Part shown: positions 18,783 to 26,753 of the stretch, piece after piece
How positions within the stretch are numbered: position 1 is the first letter of the stretch
Layout of the letters: the number at the start of each line of letters is the position of its first letter
From: Mesorhizobium sp. LHD-90
GTDB lineage: Bacteria > Pseudomonadota > Alphaproteobacteria > Rhizobiales > Rhizobiaceae
DNA: 64,000 bases
Reading direction: 5' to 3'
Assembly: GCF_030929505.1 (NCBI RefSeq)
Contig: NZ_JAVFVV010000017.1
Span: forward strand, 62,001 to 126,000
Program-made: the position numbers and the translations under genes
Notes under the pieces: model-generated
Databases searched by the model: none
Seen by the model: the letters and a program-made list of their open reading frames with translations, nothing else
What the model was told of the DNA's origin: nothing

Positions 18783-19320
18783 CCACCCTTCTCCCCGTTC
18801 ACGGGGAGAAGGTGCCGGCAGGCGGATGAGGGGCGGCGCGATGCGTGGAGGAAATGTTCGAAAAACAACACGAGCCAGGGAACTTCGGCAGGTCGAGAAC
18901 GAAGCGGAAGATGTCCTCTGGCAGGAGCTTCGAGGGCGACGCCTCAATGGCCGCAAATTCGTACGGCAATTGCCGATCGGGCCCTATTTCGCCGACTTCG
19001 CCTGCCGGCAGGCAAACCTGGTGGTGGAAGTCGATGGTAGCCAACATGCGGGTCGAGCCTCCGACAGGTTCAGGGACGAAACGATGAACAGGAACGGCTG
19101 GTCAGTTCTGCGCATTTGGCACGCAGATGTTTTGAACGACAGGGATGCCGTTCTGGAGACCGTCGTGGCGGTGCTGGACGGACGTCTCAAGGACAAGTCG
19201 ATCTCAGTGGAAATGAAATATCTGCCAGCTCACAAGACTACGGAGACCGTACCTTGAAGGTTGGCGCCGCCCCTCATCCGCCCTTCGGGCACCTTCTCCC
19301 CGTGAACGGGGAGAAGGTGG
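18783..19320. mobile_element. Candidate repeat-bounded endonuclease element
   Basis: Two 57-bp inverted repeats (18783-18839 and 19264-19320, differing by small indels and a few substitutions) bound a single DUF559 endonuclease gene. Each repeat contains the palindrome CTTCTCCCCGTTCACGGGGAGAAG and a GGATGAGGGGCGGCGC end. The left copy begins at the base after the AAA gene stop. The right copy ends in GGAGAAGGTGG, which supplies the ribosome site of the next gene. No transposase is present. The element status is inferred from the symmetry and the clean junctions. Confidence 0.6.
18841..19257 (+). CDS. DUF559 (Vsr-like fold) endonuclease-domain protein
   Basis: A 138-residue DUF559 protein, a small PD-(D/E)XK-type endonuclease-like family related to Vsr. 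Typical segments are AEDVLWQELRGRRLNGRKF, FVRQLPIGPYFADFACR and NLVVEVDGSQHA, where the E-D pair would supply catalytic acids, then RNGWSVLRIWHADVLND. Start ATG 18841 follows GAGGGGCGG; another in-frame ATG (18826) lies inside the left repeat. It is divided from its neighbours by the inverted repeats and has nothing obvious in common with the surrounding AAA block, so it looks inserted. Nuclease activity is predicted, not shown. Confidence 0.85.
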   Translation: MRGGNVRKTTRARELRQVENEAEDVLWQELRGRRLNGRKFVRQLPIGPYFADFACRQANLVVEVDGSQHAGRASDRFRDETMNRNGWSVLRIWHADVLNDRDAVLETVVAVLDGRLKDKSISVEMKYLPAHKTTETVP

Positions 19321-19327
19321 AGACTTC

Positions 19328-20617
19328 ATGATGGACCTCCTGCGCGACAATGAACTCATCTACGGCCGGCTGCTGCCGGTCGAAGAGCCGCATCTGGTGG
19401 AGCGTTACAACAAGGCGCTGACGGCCTTCGGCCTGCCGCCGACCAAGCGCTCGTCGTTCGAGATCGACCGCACCGGCTTTTCGCCGCAGGTGGCCGACGA
19501 ACTCGGCGACCCGCTTTACCTCGACCCCAACGAGGTCAACCGCCGCTTCATCATCCTCACCCCGGCGCAGGTCGACCTGCCGGTGGTCCACACCGCCTTC
19601 TCCAACACCTCGCAGCTCATCTACGAGTTCATGACCAAAAACCAGCGCGCCATCAACGCGCTGACGATCAAGGATGTCATCTACGGCGAGATCGAGGATT
19701 CGGTCACCAAGGTGGAGGACATCGAAGACCTGCTTTCCATCAACCAGGTCGAGTTCCGGGTGTTGTCGGCGGAAGACGTGCTGGGCAAGGCGGCGGAGCT
19801 GGGAAAGCTGGTCGACCGGCTGAAGCAGGAGCCGGATGCCTGGCGCGACGACTCCATGCTCAATCGCATGGTCGAGCTGGCGAAAATCTGCGGCGACATC
19901 CGCGAAAACGCGCTGGTGCCGGACCAGGTCATCTTCCGTCACAACGCCTTCTGGACCAGCCATTTCGGCGGCATCTACGTCTTCGTCGATTCCGATGTGA
20001 CCACGGTGATCAGCGATCCTTCGGCTCCCGGTTTCCGCCGCTCGCGCCCCTGGCAGGTCAGTTACCTGTCGACCGGGGACGCCGAGAAGGTGTTTTCGTT
20101 CCTGGCCTCCAGCGGCCGCATCGAGCTCCCCCGCGCCTCATGGATCGAGACGTCGGGTTATCTCGAGCAACGGGCGGAAATGCTGATCGCCTCGCTGATC
20201 CACCAGACCGATCCGGACGCCGATTTCGCCAGGGCCGACAAGGTATGGCTGCAGGCGTGGATCCACGGCCATGCCGAGCTGATCGCCCGCGAAGGGACTT
20301 TCCCTTTCCTCAATGCCGCCAAGCGCGAGATCGCCCAGCTCGGGCAGTTGCGCATCGAGGACGTGTTTCCAAAGCACCGGTTCCTGGTGGTGCGTGCGAA
20401 ACCCGACCACCCCGATGCCTGGCTGACCAACCGGCTGATCTCCGACTTTGTGCCTTACGACTTCGTGTCGCGATACGTCTTCAACAAGCAGGGCTTTTAT
20501 CGCGACTACGAAGGCTGGAATGAAAGCTTCCGCGCCTATGTTGTGAACACGCTGAAAACCTCATATCTGAAAGACAAGGTAGGGTTGCGCACGCGCCTCT
20601 ACGGACTGACGGACTGA
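19328..20617 (+). CDS. Uncharacterised protein in AAA block (possibly DUF6638)
   Basis: A 429-residue soluble protein without signal peptide or membrane helix. I do not recognise a function; I vaguely associate it with DUF6638, which needs checking. Recognisable features are a conserved-looking acidic N-terminus (LLRDNELIYGRLLPVEEPHL), a glycine/aspartate-rich centre (HFGGIYVFVDSDVTT) and a basic C-terminal end. Its ribosome site is formed by the end of the inverted repeat that follows the DUF559 gene. On strand and spacing it belongs to the same transcription unit as the AAA ATPase. Confidence 0.75.
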   Translation: MMDLLRDNELIYGRLLPVEEPHLVERYNKALTAFGLPPTKRSSFEIDRTGFSPQVADELGDPLYLDPNEVNRRFIILTPAQVDLPVVHTAFSNTSQLIYEFMTKNQRAINALTIKDVIYGEIEDSVTKVEDIEDLLSINQVEFRVLSAEDVLGKAAELGKLVDRLKQEPDAWRDDSMLNRMVELAKICGDIRENALVPDQVIFRHNAFWTSHFGGIYVFVDSDVTTVISDPSAPGFRRSRPWQVSYLSTGDAEKVFSFLASSGRIELPRASWIETSGYLEQRAEMLIASLIHQTDPDADFARADKVWLQAWIHGHAELIAREGTFPFLNAAKREIAQLGQLRIEDVFPKHRFLVVRAKPDHPDAWLTNRLISDFVPYDFVSRYVFNKQGFYRDYEGWNESFRAYVVNTLKTSYLKDKVGLRTRLYGLTD

Positions 20618-20670
20618 CCTGGAATAGCCCCGCAGCGGCCGACCGGCAGTTCTTGAGGGAGTGTGACGGC

Positions 20671-21840
20671 ATGCTCGATCCGATCGTGAATTTCTTCACC
20701 TGGATCTTCCAGATGATCGGCAAGGCCATCGGCCTGGTCATCGGCATCATCCTGTGGCCGTTTATGTGGGCAGGCCGCTGGTACACGCAGCGCGGCTGGA
20801 CCCTGAAGGCCGGGCTCGGCCTGGTCGTTATCGGCATCGTCGGCCTCTACGCCTACTTCCTTTACGTGACGCAGGTGTGGAAGGACTTCGATCCTGACTA
20901 TCCGGCCCGCGTGGCGGCAAGTTCGGCAACCGCCCAGGCGGTGAATGTCGTTGCGGGCGACCCGATCACCGCCACCACCACGACACCGCCCGCAGCCACG
21001 GGAACCGAGGCACAGCCAGCCCCCGCGCCACAGAGTTGCAAGCGTTCCGAAATCGCCGCCGTCTCGGCCGATCTCGTCGACTTCAACGTGAACCGGAATG
21101 CGTGGATTTCCTCCATGCTGGTGTCGAAGCTCGGCTTCTTCGGACTGCCCTGGCGAAACACGCCCTTCCTCGACAACAAGGCCGCATTCCAGCTCGGCAT
21201 CAACCAGGTGCTGCGCCGCACCACCACTGAGCTGGTCGATGCGCTGGGCCGCGCCCGCGGCACCTCACGCATCGACCAGAACCTGCAGGACGCGCGTACC
21301 GCCCTCGCTTGGGACGAGGACGCCTGGTATATCGGCCTGCGCGGCCCGACGCGGCCCACGCCCAGTGTCTACCGCGAGGCGATCCAGAAGCTGCGCGCCT
21401 TCAACGCCAGTCTCGAAAAATGCCAGGCCACGTTCGATGCGCGCGCCGACAACCTTCTCCAGTTCCTCGACCGCATCGCCGGCGACATGGGCTCCACCTC
21501 GGACATATTGCGCGGCCAGATCGAAGCTTCCGACGCCGGCTGGTTCGACCCGCGCGCCGACGACCGATTCTGGTTCGCCTATGGCCAGCTCTACGCCTAT
21601 TACGGCCTCCTCAGCGCGACCCGCGAGGATTTTTCGGCGGTGATCCGCGAGCGCAATCTGACCACGCTGTGGGATACCATGCAGACGCAGATGCGCGACG
21701 CCCTCAACATGCAGCCCTGGATCATCTCCAACGGCAACGAGTCCAGCTTCCTCTTCCCGTCGCATCTGGCCACGATGGGCTTCAACCTGTTGCGCGCCCG
21801 CTCCCAGATTGTCGAGATCCGCGCGGTGCTCGACCGATAG
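20671..21840 (+). CDS. DUF2333-like membrane protein
   Basis: A 389-residue protein with N-terminal hydrophobic segments (about residues 5-32 and 44-66), a Pro/Thr/Ala linker (about 95-115) and a large C-terminal, probably periplasmic, helical domain rich in aromatic residues (WISSMLVSKLGFFGLPWRNT). I believe it belongs to DUF2333. ATG 20671 follows GAGGGAG; a TTG further upstream is less likely. It is last of the AAA block and would provide the membrane anchor if these proteins act together. The function is unknown. Confidence 0.75.
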   Translation: MLDPIVNFFTWIFQMIGKAIGLVIGIILWPFMWAGRWYTQRGWTLKAGLGLVVIGIVGLYAYFLYVTQVWKDFDPDYPARVAASSATAQAVNVVAGDPITATTTTPPAATGTEAQPAPAPQSCKRSEIAAVSADLVDFNVNRNAWISSMLVSKLGFFGLPWRNTPFLDNKAAFQLGINQVLRRTTTELVDALGRARGTSRIDQNLQDARTALAWDEDAWYIGLRGPTRPTPSVYREAIQKLRAFNASLEKCQATFDARADNLLQFLDRIAGDMGSTSDILRGQIEASDAGWFDPRADDRFWFAYGQLYAYYGLLSATREDFSAVIRERNLTTLWDTMQTQMRDALNMQPWIISNGNESSFLFPSHLATMGFNLLRARSQIVEIRAVLDR

Positions 21841-22026
21841 CAGCGGCCGAGATGGCGCCGAAGCGTGACGGCTGATCCGAAACGGGCTTTCGCGCCTGTC
21901 GCAATCCGTGCATCCGGCGGCTGTTTTGAGACGGCGCGAAATCCTGTCGTCGGGCTTCTATGCGCGCCGGAACCGCGCGGACCGTCCACCGCGAAAAATC
22001 ATCTGAACCGAATCCCGGGGAGTCTT

Positions 22027-23706
22027 ATGGCCGAGTTCAAATCCGACATCGAGATCGCGCGCGCCGCCAAGAAGAAGCCGATCCAGGAGATCGGCGCAAA
22101 GATCGGCATCCCATCCGAGCATCTTTTGCCCTATGGCCATGACAAGGCAAAAATCTCGGCCGAGTTCATCGCCTCGAAACGCGGCGGCAAGGACGGCAAG
22201 CTGATCCTCGTCACGGCCATCAACCCGACGCCGGCGGGCGAGGGTAAGACCACCACCACGGTCGGTCTCGGCGACGGCCTGAACCGCATCGGCAAGCGCG
22301 CCATCACCTGCATCCGCGAGGCCTCGCTCGGCCCGAATTTTGGCGTCAAGGGCGGCGCCGCCGGCGGCGGCTACGCGCAGGTCGTGCCGATGGAGGACAT
22401 GAACCTGCATTTCACCGGCGACTTCCACGCCATCACTACGGCCCACAACCTTCTGTCGGCGCTGATCGACAACCACATCTACTGGGGCAACGAACAGGGC
22501 ATCGACACCCGCCGCGTCGTCTGGCGCCGCGTCATGGACATGAACGACCGTGCACTGCGCGAAATTCTCTGCTCGCTGGGCGGCGTCCCCAACGGATTTC
22601 CGCGCGAAGCCGGCTTCGACATCACCGTCGCGTCCGAGGTCATGGCGATCCTCTGCCTTGCCAACGATTTGAAGGACCTGGAAAAGCGCCTCGGCGACAT
22701 CATCGTCGCCTACCGCCGCGACAAGACACCTGTCTATGCCCGTGACCTGAAGGCCGATGGCGCGATGACCGTGCTGCTCAAGGACGCCATGCAGCCGAAT
22801 CTCGTGCAGACGCTGGAGAACAATCCGGCCTTCGTGCATGGCGGCCCGTTCGCCAACATCGCGCATGGCTGCAACTCGGTGGTCGCAACAACGACAGCGC
22901 TGAAGCTTGCCGATTACGTGGTCACCGAGGCCGGCTTCGGCGCCGATCTCGGCGCGGAAAAATTCTTCGACATCAAGTGCCGCAAGGCCGGCCTGAAGCC
23001 CGCCGCCGCCGTCATCGTCGCCACGGTGCGGGCCATGAAGATGAACGGCGGAGTCAAGAAGGAGGATCTCGGCAAGGAGAATGTCGAGGCGGTGAAGAAG
23101 GGCTGCGCCAATCTCGGCCGCCACATCGAGAACGTAAAACAGTTCGGCGTGCCGGCGGTCGTCGCCATCAACCATTTTTATTCCGACACCGAAGCCGAGA
23201 TCGCCGCGATGCGGGAGTATGTCGAGGCAATGGGCGAGGAGGCGATCCTGTGCAAGCACTGGGCGCATGGCTCGGCCGGCGTCGAGGAACTGGCGCACAA
23301 GGTGGTGCAGCTTGCCGAAAGCGGCGCCTCGCAATTCGCGCCGCTCTATCGCGACGACATGAAGCTGTTCGACAAGATCGACACGATCGTCAAGCGCATC
23401 TATCGCGGCTCGGAAGCGATCGCCGACAAGTCGGTGCGCGACCAGTTGCACCAGTGGGAAGCGGCCGGCTACGGCAATCTGCCGGTCTGCATGGCCAAGA
23501 CCCAGTATTCCTTCTCGACCGATCCGAACCTGCGCGGCGCGCCGACCGGCCATGTCGTGCCGGTGCGCGAAGTCCGGCTGTCGGCGGGCGCCGGTTTCGT
23601 CGTGGCGATCTGCGGCGAGATCATGACCATGCCCGGCCTGCCCAAGGCGCCGTCGTCGGAGAAGATTTTCCTGAACGAAATGGGCCAGATCGAAGGGCTG
23701 TTCTAG
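22027..23706 (+). CDS. fhs: Formate--tetrahydrofolate ligase
   Basis: A 559-residue formyl-THF synthetase, making 10-formyl-THF from formate, THF and ATP in one-carbon metabolism. The ATP-binding loop is [17 protein letters not shown]. Characteristic stretches [37 protein letters not shown] and [16 protein letters not shown] are all present, and the length matches the family. ATG 22027 follows CGGGGAGT; the frame is open to 21865 but that part is not conserved. It stands alone; the preceding AAA block is unrelated in function. A GC-rich hairpin follows the stop. Confidence 0.96.
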   Translation: MAEFKSDIEIARAAKKKPIQEIGAKIGIPSEHLLPYGHDKAKISAEFIASKRGGKDGKLILVTAINPTPAGEGKTTTTVGLGDGLNRIGKRAITCIREASLGPNFGVKGGAAGGGYAQVVPMEDMNLHFTGDFHAITTAHNLLSALIDNHIYWGNEQGIDTRRVVWRRVMDMNDRALREILCSLGGVPNGFPREAGFDITVASEVMAILCLANDLKDLEKRLGDIIVAYRRDKTPVYARDLKADGAMTVLLKDAMQPNLVQTLENNPAFVHGGPFANIAHGCNSVVATTTALKLADYVVTEAGFGADLGAEKFFDIKCRKAGLKPAAAVIVATVRAMKMNGGVKKEDLGKENVEAVKKGCANLGRHIENVKQFGVPAVVAINHFYSDTEAEIAAMREYVEAMGEEAILCKHWAHGSAGVEELAHKVVQLAESGASQFAPLYRDDMKLFDKIDTIVKRIYRGSEAIADKSVRDQLHQWEAAGYGNLPVCMAKTQYSFSTDPNLRGAPTGHVVPVREVRLSAGAGFVVAICGEIMTMPGLPKAPSSEKIFLNEMGQIEGLF

Positions 23707-23744
23707 TCGGAACGGAGCCAGCCTGACCTCAATACCTCCATGCT

Positions 23745-23773
23745 GCCGGCCGCCTGCTTGACTTGCGGCCGGC
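23745..23773 (+). terminator. GC-rich hairpin after fhs
   Basis: Perfect arms GCCGGCCGC (23745-23753) and GCGGCCGGC (23765-23773) lie 39 bp after the fhs stop. There is no T run, so it is either an imperfect terminator or a 3'-end stabiliser. Confidence 0.5.
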
Positions 23774-23952
23774 GACATGGATGCCTGTCGCCTGACCTCT
23801 CGGAAGTTACCACCCTTCGAGGCGAGGCAGCGACAGATTGCGTATGCTGGGAAACCCCGAAGCAGCCCTCACCGCCGATGCGATCATCCATCCGGGCGAC
23901 GAGGCGATGCTGGCCTCGTTGCAGCGCGACACCTCGACGCGGCCACAGGGCG

Positions 23953-24126
23953 GGATGGATCGCGCCGGAGACGATCGCCATCAACCAGGGGCCGATGGCG
24001 CTGATGATCGAGAACCATCGCTCCGACTTCCTATGGACGCTGATGCGGCGCTGCAGGCCGATTGTCGACGGCCTTCGCCTCGCCGGTTTTTCCGGCGGCT
24101 GGCTGGACGGCGGGAGCAATGTTTGA
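23953..24126 (+). pseudogene. C-terminal fragment of a glycoamylase-family gene
   Basis: The frame encodes GWIAPETIAINQGPMALMIE, then HRSDFLWTLMRR and LRLAGFSGGWLDGG before a stop. This closely resembles the C-terminal end of PF10091 glycoamylase-like proteins (usually several hundred residues). Nothing recognisable of that domain lies upstream in the same frame. A neighbouring frame around 23838-23950 may be a shifted continuation. It is therefore a decayed remnant, not a functional gene. Confidence 0.6.
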
Positions 24127-24300
24127 ATAAGCCAACTCGCGGCCAAGTCGACGTATCGTGGTCGCAAGTGCTCGACGTCCGACGATACGATCGCACTCTT
24201 GGTTCCATGTTGATTTCTGAGTGAACCTCGCCTGAACCATATTGCAGTAGAGGCAAAATCCAAGCACTCTGCCGACCGGGGCCTTATCGGGGGGCGGCTA
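24127..24300. other. Non-coding gap
   Basis: I see no gene here. Short frames on both strands lack ribosome sites and known motifs. With 23774-23952 it forms the decayed surroundings of the glycoamylase fragment. Confidence 0.4.
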
Positions 24301-24828
24301 GTGCAGGCATCGCTTGGCGGGCAGGTTCGAACCCAGGGTTACGTCGCGCAGCTTGACGGTCTTTGCGGACGCGACACACGCGATCTCGAACAGGTGCTGG
24401 GTTATGGCGAAGGCAGGCTGGCCGGGGGGTATACCCTGCTTCTTCTGGCGGACGTGGTCGGGCCAGGGGAGTTCGAATTTCGCGGCATGACGCATTTTCC
24501 GGGCGGCGTCCCGGTTGGAGAGTCCCGGACCACGGACGCCAGCCTGAAAGCGTCTCTTTCACAAGTGGCCGCCGATCGTGGCCGCTTCGACACAATGAAG
24601 GCAAACGAGGCCCGACGGATTTTCGTCAGCACAGGCCCCAAGCGGATCGCGAAGATTATGCCCTTGCGTCCCGGCAGCGACTATCCAGCGGGCAAAGGCA
24701 TCGCTCAATGGGAGATCATGGTGCCGAAGCTGTTTTTCGTCGCCTGCAAGGTGGGGGCCGGCGAACGGATATACCGTCGGCCAAATGACACGATCTACGC
24801 AGCCGCACGGCTGGAGAGCTACCGCTGA
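24301..24828 (+). CDS. Hypothetical protein
   Basis: A 175-residue protein that I do not recognise. It starts at a GTG preceded by a G-rich stretch (GGGGGGCGG). There is no signal peptide or membrane helix. It contains an alternating beta-like N-terminal half (GRLAGGYTLLLLADVVGPGE) and a basic C-terminus. It lies next to a decaying gene fragment and is convergent with an SDR gene. It may be accessory or horizontally acquired; coding status is moderately likely. Confidence 0.5.
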   Translation: MQASLGGQVRTQGYVAQLDGLCGRDTRDLEQVLGYGEGRLAGGYTLLLLADVVGPGEFEFRGMTHFPGGVPVGESRTTDASLKASLSQVAADRGRFDTMKANEARRIFVSTGPKRIAKIMPLRPGSDYPAGKGIAQWEIMVPKLFFVACKVGAGERIYRRPNDTIYAAARLESYR

Positions 24829-24837
24829 TCCGGGCGC

Positions 24838-25623
24838 CTACGGCATCAACTGCCCGCCATTGACCTCGATCACCTGGCCGCTGACGTAGCCGCTGAGCAG
24901 GCCGGACGACAGGAACAGATAGGCCCCGACGCAGTCCTCAGCCGTGCCGGCGCGGCCCTGCGGAATGCCGGCAATGCCGGCCTTGATCTGTTCGGGCGTC
25001 GAGTAGCGCTCGTGGAACGGCGTCAGGATCAGGCCGGGCGCCACGGCGTTGACGCGGATGTTCTGGCCGATCAGTTCCTTGGCCATGCCGCGGGTGACGT
25101 TGGACACGAAGGCCTTTGCCGAGCCGTAGATGCCGGCGCCGGGGCCGGCGCCGTTGCGGGCGGCGACCGACGAGGTGTTGACGATGAAGCCGCCCCGTTT
25201 CTTCAGCCACGGGATCGCTGCGCGCGTCGCCGTGACAACCGAGCGGGCGTTCAGGTCCATCACCTTGTCGTACTGCTCGTCCGTCATCTCGGAAAAAGGC
25301 ACGCGGCCGAGCATGCCGCCGGCATTGTTGACCAGCCCGTCGAGCTGGCCGAATTGCGCGGCAGTGTCTTCGACGACTCGGATGACGTCGGCCGAGACGG
25401 AAAAATCGCCCCGCACCGGAAAGACATTGCCGCCGCCATCGTTGAGCCGCGCGGCAAGCGCCAGCGCGGCGTCGTGGCTGGCATTATAGTGCAACCCGAC
25501 GCGGCAGCCCTGCGCGGCATAGGCCTCGACCAGGGCCGCGCCGATCCCGGTCGAACCGCCGGTGACGAGCACGACCTTGCCGGCGAGGTCCGGGATGACA
25601 AGGCGGGACGGGGAAGCGGCCAT
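24838..25623 (-). CDS. SDR-family oxidoreductase
   Basis: A 261-residue classical short-chain dehydrogenase/reductase. The nucleotide-binding TGGSTGIG motif, NNAGG, catalytic Ser in NTSSVAA, and YGSAKAF carrying the YxxxK pair are all present. The C-terminal SGYVSGQVIEVNGGQLMP is typical. Start ATG 25623 has AGGATG ahead; a second ATG nine bases upstream overlaps that site. A KR-to-alcohol activity on an unknown substrate is expected. No pathway partner is adjacent. Confidence 0.9.
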   Translation of the reverse strand: MAASPSRLVIPDLAGKVVLVTGGSTGIGAALVEAYAAQGCRVGLHYNASHDAALALAARLNDGGGNVFPVRGDFSVSADVIRVVEDTAAQFGQLDGLVNNAGGMLGRVPFSEMTDEQYDKVMDLNARSVVTATRAAIPWLKKRGGFIVNTSSVAARNGAGPGAGIYGSAKAFVSNVTRGMAKELIGQNIRVNAVAPGLILTPFHERYSTPEQIKAGIAGIPQGRAGTAEDCVGAYLFLSSGLLSGYVSGQVIEVNGGQLMP

Positions 25624-25739
25624 GAGAAACATCCTGTGATGGTACGACTGAAATATTGGCCGGTGTCATTGGCCCGGCAGCTGTGATCTTAATAGAGCCG
25701 TCGCACGCCCCCGCCGGAAGACCGCGCGAAAAGCCCTGC

Positions 25740-26588
25740 CTACTTCGCGTCGATGAAATCGCGCACCGCCTTGTTGTAGCCCTCCGGATCCTGCAGCATG
25801 GCAAAATGGCTGGTGTTTTCGAGGATCACCAGCTTCGCGCCGGGAATGGCCGACGCCATGTATTCCGTATGGTCGCGTTTGATCGCCTCGTCATGGTCGC
25901 CCGTGACAATAGCGGTCGGCACGTTGATCTTGGCGAGCTGTTTCTTCGTCCAGGACGGCTGGGTTTCCCACATATGGCTGATCTGCTTGACGAAGGCCTC
26001 GTATTCCGTCGGCGTCTTCGACAGCCGGGCGTAGTCCTCGCCGGAGCGCGCGATATAGGCGCCAAAGGTCTTGTTGGTGGCAACGCCAGGATCGACCCCC
26101 TCGATCGTAACGTTGGCCGCCTGTGCAAAGAGCCGCGTCAGCCGTTCCGGATGGTTCATGGCGATATCGATGCCGATGATGCCGCCATCGCTCCAGCCGA
26201 CCAGCGCGGTCTTGTCGACCTTGAGATAGTCGAGCAACGCAAGATAATCGGACATCATGAGATCGTAGCCGAACGGCTCGGCGTTGCGCGTCGAGCGCCC
26301 GTGCCCGCGGCTGTCCGGAACGATCACTTTGTGGTCCTTGGCAAGATCCGCAACCTGCGCTGACCAGATATCGCCGTGCCCCAGGCCGCCATGGATGAGC
26401 AGAACCGGCTCGCCGGAGCCAAAGACCTGGTAATACATCCCGATGCCGTTGACATCAGCATAGCCGCTTTCGGCCGGCTTTGGCATGGGCGCGGGTTCGG
26501 GCAAGGTCTGCCAGCGTTCTTCCGCGAGGGTCGGCGCGGCAAGGGCCGCGAGCGCGATGAGGACGAAAGTTCTTAGAACAGCCTTCAT
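25740..26588 (-). CDS. Exported alpha/beta hydrolase
   Basis: A 282-residue alpha/beta-fold hydrolase with an N-terminal signal peptide (VLRTFVLIALAALAAPTLAE). Oxyanion region LLIHGGLGHGDIW, nucleophile GWSDGG, acid in TGDHDEA and histidine in NTSHFAM are in the expected order. A strong AGGAGG precedes ATG 26588. It is divergently arranged with the phytase-like gene, sharing a ~165-bp upstream region. It is likely a periplasmic esterase or lactonase; the substrate is unknown. Confidence 0.88.
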   Translation of the reverse strand: MKAVLRTFVLIALAALAAPTLAEERWQTLPEPAPMPKPAESGYADVNGIGMYYQVFGSGEPVLLIHGGLGHGDIWSAQVADLAKDHKVIVPDSRGHGRSTRNAEPFGYDLMMSDYLALLDYLKVDKTALVGWSDGGIIGIDIAMNHPERLTRLFAQAANVTIEGVDPGVATNKTFGAYIARSGEDYARLSKTPTEYEAFVKQISHMWETQPSWTKKQLAKINVPTAIVTGDHDEAIKRDHTEYMASAIPGAKLVILENTSHFAMLQDPEGYNKAVRDFIDAK

Positions 26589-26753
26589 GATGAACCTCCT
26601 GGCGGGAGCACCAATCAACCGATTTTCCGCGGGCTTTGTCAACGCGCGCGAAAGCGCCCGGAGGAACGTCATCAATCCGTCGTCAAACCTTCATGCCGCT
26701 GCAACATGCGTTGCGCAAAGCAGGCCCGGATTTCAGACGAAGGAGAGGGTCCC

